Assembly (NCBI GenBank): GCA_016210395.1
Contig: JACQUI010000147.1
Coordinates: 1-10,094 of the forward strand
From: Chloroflexota bacterium
GTDB taxonomy: Bacteria; Chloroflexota; Dehalococcoidia; Lucifugimonadales; JACPCL1
Direction: 5' to 3'
DNA: 10,094 nt
The notes below the pieces were generated by a model. It saw only the letters and a list, made by a program, of their open reading frames with translations. It was not told the DNA's origin and did no database searches. Positions 5,382 through 10,094 of the stretch are shown piece after piece. Each line of letters opens with the position of its first letter. The first letter of the stretch is position 1. The translations under genes were made by a program, and so were the position numbers.

Positions 5382-6341
5382 CTATGGAGCCAGCGGCAGC
5401 TCGACGCCCAGGCGGCGCTCTTTCGCCTTCTTGTAGACGAAAGCGGCGGCGGCGACATCGCTAACGGCGATGCCCTGGGACTCGAAGAGGGTGATGTCGG
5501 CATCGGCGTGGCGGCCCTTGACGCGGCCCACTGCAACGGAGGCCAACTCATGGATCTGGTCCCAGCGGATGACGCCGCGCTCGATGGGGTAGAGGAGGTC
5601 GCCCGCTTCCACCTGGGCGTCGGGCAGGCTGTCCACCACGACGATGCTTGCCTTGCGGATGACGTCGTCGTCCACCTCGCGGCGGATCCAGTGGTTGCTG
5701 CCGGCGGCGTTGACGTGCTGGCCGGGCTCCAGCCACGCGCCTAGCAGGACCGGCTCGCGGGACGTGGTCATGGTGATGACGATGTCCACGCCTTTGACGC
5801 ATTCCTGGGCGCTTGCGGCCTGGACGACCTCAATGCCCAGGTCGCGGGACATCTCTTGGCAGAACTTCTTGCAGGCGTCGTCTACGCGGTCGAATGCCTT
5901 GACGTGGCGGATGTTGCGAACGGCGCAGACGCCTTCGAGCTGGGCGCGGCCTTGAAACCCCGTTCCGATGATACCGACGGTGGCTGCGTTCTGCCGCGCC
6001 ATGTACTTGGTGCCCACTGCGCTGACGGCTCCGGTGCGCATCTGAGAGCAACGGCCGCCCTGGACGATGGCCAGGAGGTCGCCTGTCTCGCTATCGTACA
6101 GGAGCGTGGTGAAGCGGGTGCCTGCGGCAAAGCTGGTGTAGGTCTTGAGGCCAAAGACATTGCTCCCCAGGACTGCTGCGGCCATGAGGTGGTGAAAACC
6201 CTTGGGCATGCGGATGCGGGAGCGAGGACGGTTCCAGGTGAGGCCGTTCCCTGCCTGCTTGAACGCATCGTCCATGACCTCAACGCAGTCATGCATTGTC
6301 ATAAGCTCGTTGACTTCCTTGTCTCCCAAGAACAATACCAT
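5382..6341 (-). CDS. Ornithine cyclodeaminase / mu-crystallin family NAD(P)-binding protein
   Basis: A 319-residue cytoplasmic protein of the OCD/mu-crystallin fold; members include ornithine cyclodeaminase, alanine dehydrogenase and ketimine reductases. The substrate-domain Lys66 in FGLKTYTSF and Arg102 in QMRTGAVSA are conserved. The Rossmann motif GIIGTGFQGRAQ (123-134) binds NAD(P). ESQGIAVSDVAAA (287-299) is the family C-terminal motif. Where true ornithine cyclodeaminases have a G-x-D-C-P-G-K-T-E-L loop with catalytic Asp, this protein has VNAAGSNHWIRREVDDDV (210-227). Proline formation from ornithine is therefore unlikely, and an imine or amino-acid dehydrogenase role is more plausible. 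The ATG is set by AGGAGG (6350-6355) eight bases upstream. It is divergent from the hydroxyacid dehydrogenase and precedes the regulator on the same strand, separated from it by a hairpin. Confidence 0.88.
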   Translation of the reverse strand: MVLFLGDKEVNELMTMHDCVEVMDDAFKQAGNGLTWNRPRSRIRMPKGFHHLMAAAVLGSNVFGLKTYTSFAAGTRFTTLLYDSETGDLLAIVQGGRCSQMRTGAVSAVGTKYMARQNAATVGIIGTGFQGRAQLEGVCAVRNIRHVKAFDRVDDACKKFCQEMSRDLGIEVVQAASAQECVKGVDIVITMTTSREPVLLGAWLEPGQHVNAAGSNHWIRREVDDDVIRKASIVVVDSLPDAQVEAGDLLYPIERGVIRWDQIHELASVAVGRVKGRHADADITLFESQGIAVSDVAAAAFVYKKAKERRLGVELPLAP

Positions 6342-6379
6342 GATGCCTTCCTCCTATGGGCGAATTCCGTGCTCTGGGA

Positions 6380-6385
6380 AGTATA
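6380..6385 (-). promoter_or_regulatory. Candidate -10 box of the OCD-family gene
   Basis: TATACT on the minus strand matches five of six consensus bases and would give a leader of about 30 bases. No convincing -35 is seen at the right distance. It lies close to the divergent promoter of the dehydrogenase, so the two could interfere or be co-regulated. Confidence 0.4.
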
Positions 6386-6415
6386 CACCACTGTCCCTGC
6401 GCTAACAGCGGGGTG

Positions 6416-6444
6416 CTGACGCCCAGCGGCTGATTCGCTACAAT
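6416..6444 (+). promoter_or_regulatory. Putative sigma70 promoter of the 2-hydroxyacid dehydrogenase gene
   Basis: CTGACG (6416-6421, four of six) and TACAAT (6439-6444, five of six) are spaced 17 bases. Transcription would begin near 6451, leaving about 80 untranslated bases before the ATG at 6531. Confidence 0.5.
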
Positions 6445-6530
6445 GCTCCTCGTGCCTGCGCCTGTTGACCATGAACAAGCGTGGCATGGGAGCGAGCGGA
6501 AACTGCGTAGATTAGGCAAGGAGCGGTCTG

Positions 6531-7526
6531 ATGGCCCGGCCAAAGGTGTTTGCCACGCGGGTGCTGCCCAAAGAGGCGGAGGAGATGTTGCGGGAGGCCG
6601 CCGACCTGGAGGTGTGGCCCGACTACTTCAGGCCGCCGAAAGAGGTGCTCCTGGAGAAAGCACGGGACTGCGCCGGCTTCCTGACGACAATCGAAGACCC
6701 GATGGACGTGGAGGTGATGGAGGCGGGCAGGGGGGTGCTGAGGGTGGTTGCGAACTTTGCCGTGGGCTACAACAACATAGACGTGGCGGCTGCCTCGCGG
6801 CTGGGCATCGCCGTGAGCAACACGCCCAACGTGTTGGAGAAGACAACTGCTGACCTGGCCTTCGCGTTGATCATGGCCACGGCGCGCCGGGTTGTGGACG
6901 GCGACCGGGATGTCCGGCTGGGGCGCTGGAGCAACTGGCATCCGCTGGGCTATGTGGGGCGGGACATTCACGGCGCAACGCTGGCGATCATTGGGTTGGG
7001 GCAGATTGGGCTGGAGGTGGCGAAGAGGGGCCTGGGGTTCGACATGAAGGTGACCTACCACAGCCGGACGCGCAAGCCCGTGGAGGAGGCCAGGCACGGC
7101 CTTCGTTGGCGGCCGGACCTGGCTGCCGCGCTGCGGGAGGCGGACTTCGTGAGCATCCACACGCCGCTGACGCCGGAGACACGCCACCTCATGGGGCGGA
7201 AGGAGCTGGCTTCGATGAAGCCGACGGCCATCCTGGTGAACACCAGCCGCGGTCCTGTGGTGGACTGCGAGGCGCTGTATGAAGCGGTGCGGGATGGCGT
7301 GATCTGGGGTGCGGGCCTGGACGTGACTGAACCGGAGCCGCTGCCGCCGGGCCATCCACTGCTGACCCTGCCGAACGTTGTGGTGACGCCGCACGTGGGC
7401 AGCGCCAGCATCCAGACGCGCACGGCCATGGCTGCGCTGGCGGCCCGCAATATCCTGGCTTGCCTGCGGGGTGAACCCATGCCAAGCTGCGTCAATGGGG
7501 AGGCGGCGGGAAAGCCGGCGCCGTAG
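6531..7526 (+). CDS. D-isomer-specific 2-hydroxyacid dehydrogenase (glyoxylate/hydroxypyruvate reductase-like)
   Basis: A 331-residue cytoplasmic oxidoreductase of the GyaR/GRHPR group, predicted to reduce glyoxylate or hydroxypyruvate, or a related 2-oxoacid, to the D-hydroxyacid. The N-terminal substrate region has VGYNNIDV (78-85). The nucleotide-binding Rossmann motif is GLGQIG (155-160). Beta-2 ends in YHSRTRKP (176-183), with Ser-Arg-Thr-Arg replacing the acidic residue of NAD enzymes, which points to NADPH. The catalytic triad is Arg240 in NTSRGPVVD, Glu269 in DVTEPEP and His288 in TPHVGSA. Length is normal for the family. AAGGAG (6518-6523) lies seven bases before the ATG. It is divergent from the OCD-family gene. 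Phosphonate or phosphoglycerate dehydrogenases are less likely, because no ACT domain is present. Confidence 0.92.
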   Translation: MARPKVFATRVLPKEAEEMLREAADLEVWPDYFRPPKEVLLEKARDCAGFLTTIEDPMDVEVMEAGRGVLRVVANFAVGYNNIDVAAASRLGIAVSNTPNVLEKTTADLAFALIMATARRVVDGDRDVRLGRWSNWHPLGYVGRDIHGATLAIIGLGQIGLEVAKRGLGFDMKVTYHSRTRKPVEEARHGLRWRPDLAAALREADFVSIHTPLTPETRHLMGRKELASMKPTAILVNTSRGPVVDCEALYEAVRDGVIWGAGLDVTEPEPLPPGHPLLTLPNVVVTPHVGSASIQTRTAMAALAARNILACLRGEPMPSCVNGEAAGKPAP

Positions 7527-7640
7527 CAGGACATGATGGAATGTTAGAAAAATGCAGCTTCATGCCGACACGGAGTGCAGCAATCTAGTTTGCTGGGGAG
7601 TGCTTTTGCCAATAAGCGGAAGCCAATGCCCTGGCATACA

Positions 7641-7692
7641 AGATTCTTCGCAGATGTCCCGACTCCCGTCGGGACTGCCTCGCGAAGAATCT
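7641..7692. repeat. Nested palindromic intergenic repeat (MITE/REP-like)
   Basis: Outer arms AGATTCTTCGC (7641-7651) and GCGAAGAATCT (7682-7692) are exact reverse complements. Inside, GTCCCGAC (7656-7663) pairs with GTCGGGAC (7668-7675) around a TCCC loop. The 52-bp unit folds into one long interrupted hairpin. It resembles dispersed GATTCTTCGC-type repeats that I recall from Chloroflexota and other genomes. The gene-free stretch 7527-7942 otherwise holds only further repeat copies and a small CAGCAA/TTGCTG hairpin (7578-7595) that may be a weak terminator; I see no gene in it. Confidence 0.75.
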
Positions 7693-7756
7693 AAGGCCTG
7701 TGCCGATGAAGACAAACCGCTAATACAGAAAGAAACGTTGCGACGGCCTTCGCCTT

Positions 7757-7797
7757 GGATTCTTCGCCTGACTACCGTCATGGCTCAGAATGACAGT
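7757..7797 (+). repeat. Second copy of the GATTCTTCGC / CTCAGAATGACAG repeat
   Basis: GGATTCTTCGC (7757-7767) repeats the outer arm of the element at 7641. It is followed 16 bases later by CTCAGAATGACAGT (7784-7797), as in the dispersed repeat in which these two parts are joined by a short GC-rich piece. No ORF or terminal duplication is attached. Confidence 0.65.
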
Positions 7798-7830
7798 GGC
7801 GTTTGCCACACCACAAAACAAAGGCTCATT

Positions 7831-7856
7831 GGTTCGCAGGCTCTCAGAATGACAGT
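7831..7856 (+). repeat. Third, partial copy of the same intergenic repeat
   Basis: GGTTCGCAGG is followed by CTCAGAATGACAGT (7843-7856), identical over 14 bases to 7784-7797 and 59 bases downstream of it. The GATTCTTCGC half is degenerate. It ends about 85 bases before the start of the GyrI-like gene. Confidence 0.6.
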
Positions 7857-7942
7857 AAACCCCCGCCTTGCGTCAACTGGACATCGTCGAACAGAATATC
7901 GCAGAGATGCGCTTGGCCCTTCTAGCAAGAGAGGAGAAGCCC

Positions 7943-8471
7943 GTGCAAGCCACCAAACCGCGTCCCAGGAGCAAGAAGCTGGAGCCACAGATCCTGGAGA
8001 TGCCTGCCCAGAAGATGGCCGTGGTCCAGACCAAGGGCGATCCGAATCAGGTTGGGGCCAGTGTGTTCCCAGCGCTCTATGGCGCAGTCTATGGGCTGAA
8101 GTTCGCCCTGAAGAAGCAGGGCGTTGAGATGAAGATTGCGCCGCCTCGCGCGCTGGCCGAACGCGCACCTTGCGCCCAAGGAAGAGTGGACCGGTATCTG
8201 GGGCATCCCGATACCTGACAGCGTGACGACACTCACGCCTAAGATTCTGGAACCGGAGGTAAGGGTCGAACAGTGGGAGTACGGGACCGTGGCGCAAATA
8301 CTGCATCTTGGCCCCTACAACGAAGAGACGGCCACGGTGGAGCGGCTGCACCAGTTCGTCGCTGAAAGCGGATACGAGGTCGCGGGCCCGCACGAAGAGG
8401 AGTACCTCACGCGTCCCAACGTGAAGGCACCCAAGACGCTTATTCGCTACGTAGTGAGGAAGAGGCAGTAG
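7943..8471 (+). pseudogene. GyrI-like small-molecule-binding domain protein, interrupted by a frameshift
   Basis: Two reading frames together encode one GyrI-like (AraC effector-binding fold) protein of about 176 residues; such proteins bind hydrophobic cations or small ligands, but the ligand here is unknown. The first frame reads from the GTG at 7943 through KMAVVQTKGDPNQVG, ALYGAVYGLKFALKKQGVEM and KIAPPR. The second continues RWPNAHLAPKEEWTGIWGIP, AQILHLGPYNEE, then VERLHQFVAESGYEVAGPHE and IRYVVRKRQ to TAG. The join is at the CGCGCGC run (8147-8153), where two missing bases, or one extra, shift the frame. GAGGAG (7931-7936) lies six bases before the GTG. An in-frame start at TTG 7868 is possible but has no ribosome site. 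A sequencing or assembly error is the main alternative to a real null allele. Neighbouring repeats suggest an unstable region. Confidence 0.85.
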
Positions 8472-8540
8472 CTCCTTCGAGGCGCTAGGTGTGAAGCGGG
8501 CGGCTTGCATTGGTCGCGGGGATGGGAGGCCCGCCATACA

Positions 8541-8586
8541 GCAAAAGAGGCAAAACTCTGACTCGGACTTTTGCGCAGAGTTTTGC
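8541..8586. terminator. Overlapping inverted repeats between convergent genes, possible terminator
   Basis: GCAAAACTCTG (8550-8560) pairs perfectly with CAGAGTTTTGC (8576-8586) across 15 bases. A second pair, GCAAAAG (8541-8547) with CTTTTGC (8568-8574), crosses the first, so the two stems are mutually exclusive. TTTTGCGC is repeated at 8569 and 8581. Both strands carry short T-runs in the 3' arms but lack a long U-tract. The location between the rightward GyrI-like gene and the leftward methyltransferase suits a two-way terminator. I see no gene in 8472-8711. Confidence 0.5.
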
Positions 8587-8711
8587 GCTTGACCTGAGGG
8601 CCCGGCCCAAGGTCAGGCTCTGCCAGTTTGCCCGATGCTACCGAGGACCCTGTGGATGGGAGGATACCCCCCACGTCAAGTACCACTCTTTGTCACGGGG
8701 GAAAAGAACTG

Positions 8712-9539
8712 CTACTTCCTGGCGATGACGAACAGATAGTCGCCCCGGTCATGCTCGTAAGACGCCATGACCTCTTTGATCCTGCCGGACCCCATGTCCT
8801 CCGCCAGGGCGCGGCAGCCCTCCTCGACCTCCTGCGGGTCAGCCAGCGTTGCAAAGGAAGAGATGCCCGCCCGCACGGCGGGGTCCAGGTACAGCCAGGG
8901 ACGGTGCTTCCCGCTGTATAGGAACAGGTCCTCCAAGTCCTCCGCGACTTCGTACGGGTCCGTGGCAATAGATATGAACCCCGCGCCTGTCAACGCGTTG
9001 TTTATCGTCTCCAGGGTGGGCATCAGTCCAAGGGACCGGAGCACCATATTAGGGAAGTAGCGGTTCAGCCAGATACCACGCATCTGCTCCGGGGTCTGCG
9101 TGAAGAGCACGAAGCGTCCGTCCCTCCCCAGCACCCGGAACGCCTCGCAGAAGGCGGACTCAAGCGCCGGAAAGTGGTGGATGGCCAGCGTGCACACCAC
9201 GCCGGGAAAGGACCTGTCAGGGAACGGTAGCGCTCCGGCGTCTCCCAGGCACCAGTGGCCCAGATTGCTCTTGGCCCGGGCGGCCTGGAGCATGGTCGGC
9301 GAACGGTCCAGGCCGTGCATGCGCAGGCCCTGATTGGCAAGGGCTATGGTGTAATTCCCTGTGCCACACGCCACGTCCAGACATCGCTCTCCCCGCGTCA
9401 GGCCCAGGTGACGCATCAGCCGCTCCGCAATAGAGGGGTCGGCCCGACGTGTTGCATCGTAGCCCTTGCCTATGGAGTCGTAGAGAGCCATGCCCTCGTC
9501 ATGTCCTGGCATGTCATCCGGACGAGTGTACTCCACCAT
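8712..9539 (-). CDS. SAM-dependent class I methyltransferase (Methyltransf_11-like)
   Basis: A 275-residue cytoplasmic protein with a class I methyltransferase domain at about 19-150. Motif I is LDVACGTGNYT (54-64), the acidic ribose-binding residue is Asp78 in HGLDRS, motif II/III is GDAGALPFPDRSF (99-111), and LAIHHF (118-123) follows, as in UbiE/Methyltransf_11 proteins. The C-terminal third (about 175-275) is less typical and may form the acceptor site; the methyl acceptor is unknown. The ATG at 9539 overlaps the stop of the CBS gene as TGATG, which fits translational coupling. An internal ATG at 9491 (MALYDSIGKGYDATRR) matches where many homologues begin and has GAGG nearby, so the true start may be 16 residues later. 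The frame is open upstream of 9539 only as a shadow of the CBS gene. Confidence 0.87.
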   Translation of the reverse strand: MVEYTRPDDMPGHDEGMALYDSIGKGYDATRRADPSIAERLMRHLGLTRGERCLDVACGTGNYTIALANQGLRMHGLDRSPTMLQAARAKSNLGHWCLGDAGALPFPDRSFPGVVCTLAIHHFPALESAFCEAFRVLGRDGRFVLFTQTPEQMRGIWLNRYFPNMVLRSLGLMPTLETINNALTGAGFISIATDPYEVAEDLEDLFLYSGKHRPWLYLDPAVRAGISSFATLADPQEVEEGCRALAEDMGSGRIKEVMASYEHDRGDYLFVIARK

Positions 9540-10024
9540 CAGGGATTCGCAGTCCCTTCGGGGCGGCTGCTCGAAAGGGCCTTGTCGGCAGCGATGAGCT
9601 TCAGCAAGTCGTGGCGGGTGATGATGCCCACCAGTTCCTTGTCTCGGACCACGGGCAGCCGGTTCACCTGCCGGCGCAGCATTTTTTCTACCACGGCTCC
9701 GACAGGCTCGTCCTCGGATACGACCTCCACCTCTCGGGTCATGACATCCTTTACCCGACGGACGGCTACTTTGTGAGCGATGTCTTCGACCGTCTTGGGG
9801 TCGGCCCATGAGCCAAGCATCTGGTACAGGTTGTCGGCCAGGGGCACGAGCTTGCGGTGCAGGCCAAAGTCGGAGTGCGTCAGGATTCCGGCTACGTGGC
9901 GCTTCTCGTCCACGACGACCAGGCAGCTTACCTCGTGCTGCAACATGAGGCGTGCCGCTTCTTGCACGGTGTCATCCGGCCTCACCGTGACGACAGGGCT
10001 GTTCATGATGTCCTTGGCCCGCAT
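9539..10024 (-). CDS. Two-CBS-domain protein
   Basis: A 161-residue soluble protein made of a CBS pair, which typically senses adenine nucleotides or SAM and controls partner proteins. CBS1 (about 1-55) starts KDIMNSPVVTVRPDDTVQEA and ends VAGILTHSDF. A linker of about 37 residues (HRKLVPLADNLYQMLGSWAD and on) leads to CBS2 (about 92-146), starting VKDVMTREVEVV with LPVVRDKELVGIITRHDLLK. Both repeats have the G-I-[LI]-T-x-x-D loop that contacts the ribose or phosphate. No fused catalytic domain is present. The ATG has AGGAG (10031-10035) six bases upstream. It is the first gene of a leftward pair with the methyltransferase; the 70 bases upstream show no convincing promoter. Confidence 0.92.
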   Translation of the reverse strand: MRAKDIMNSPVVTVRPDDTVQEAARLMLQHEVSCLVVVDEKRHVAGILTHSDFGLHRKLVPLADNLYQMLGSWADPKTVEDIAHKVAVRRVKDVMTREVEVVSEDEPVGAVVEKMLRRQVNRLPVVRDKELVGIITRHDLLKLIAADKALSSSRPEGTANP

Positions 10025-10094
10025 GGACGTCTCCTGGGGAGGATGCCTTCATAGTGAGGGCTGCGGGGGCGTATTGCAAGACTCTAGTCACCAA

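Noticed and set aside
5382..6341. Assignment as a genuine ornithine cyclodeaminase (proline synthesis)
   Set aside because: The catalytic Asp loop of ornithine cyclodeaminases is not present, so only the family name is supported.
6438..7394. A 318-codon open frame on the minus strand
   Set aside because: It is antisense to the hydroxyacid dehydrogenase, which has Rossmann and catalytic motifs; the composition is that of a shadow frame.
7641..7856. CRISPR array from the repeated motifs
   Set aside because: Copies are few, unevenly spaced, in both orientations and of unequal length, with no cas genes.
7785..8537. A 250-codon open frame on the minus strand across the broken GyrI-like gene
   Set aside because: The plus strand carries recognisable GyrI-like protein in two frames with a ribosome site; the minus frame has no family features and begins in repeat-flanking DNA.
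9540..9809. N-terminal extension of the methyltransferase to 365 residues
   Set aside because: The extra part is an antiphase reading of the CBS-domain coding sequence and is Arg/Gly/Pro-rich; the methyltransferase proper begins at 9539 or 9491.

Overview
The window is GC-rich bacterial DNA, about 60% G+C by eye, with compact genes and clear Shine-Dalgarno sites. The content is a SufB-type Fe-S scaffold, an M20 amidohydrolase, an MFS carboxylate-type transporter, an archaeal-style HTH_45 winged-helix regulator, an ornithine-cyclodeaminase-family protein, a 2-hydroxyacid dehydrogenase, a GyrI-like protein, a SAM methyltransferase and a two-CBS protein. Together with intergenic GATTCTTCGC / CTCAGAATGACAG repeats, this suggests an uncultured Chloroflexota (Dehalococcoidia-like) genome. 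That assignment is inference; no rRNA or unambiguous marker is present.

Layout. At the left edge sufB runs leftward out of the window. It is divergent from an M20 amidohydrolase gene. Between them lies a 33-bp perfect palindrome whose core closely resembles an IscR/Rrf2-type operator. The amidohydrolase converges on an MFS transporter, and the two share a very long perfect bidirectional terminator. Upstream of the transporter are a good sigma70 promoter, a terminator, a decayed DUF11-domain gene remnant and a small winged-helix regulator. Next come a hairpin and an ornithine-cyclodeaminase/mu-crystallin family gene. That gene is divergent from a GyaR/GRHPR-like 2-hydroxyacid dehydrogenase across a short region with promoters on both strands. 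A 416-bp gap then carries a cluster of palindromic intergenic repeats, followed by a GyrI-like gene broken by a frameshift in a CG run. A region of overlapping inverted repeats separates this from a leftward pair, a CBS-domain gene and a methyltransferase gene overlapping as TGATG.

How the genes may work together (inference). The M20 hydrolase, MFS transporter, OCD-family protein and hydroxyacid dehydrogenase fit scavenging and turnover of amino-acid conjugates and small carboxylates. The HTH_45 protein is a candidate local regulator. No gene cluster here amounts to a recognisable new system. The most useful observations are the sufB operator, the two broken genes, the OCD homologue without the canonical catalytic Asp motif, and the repeat cluster.
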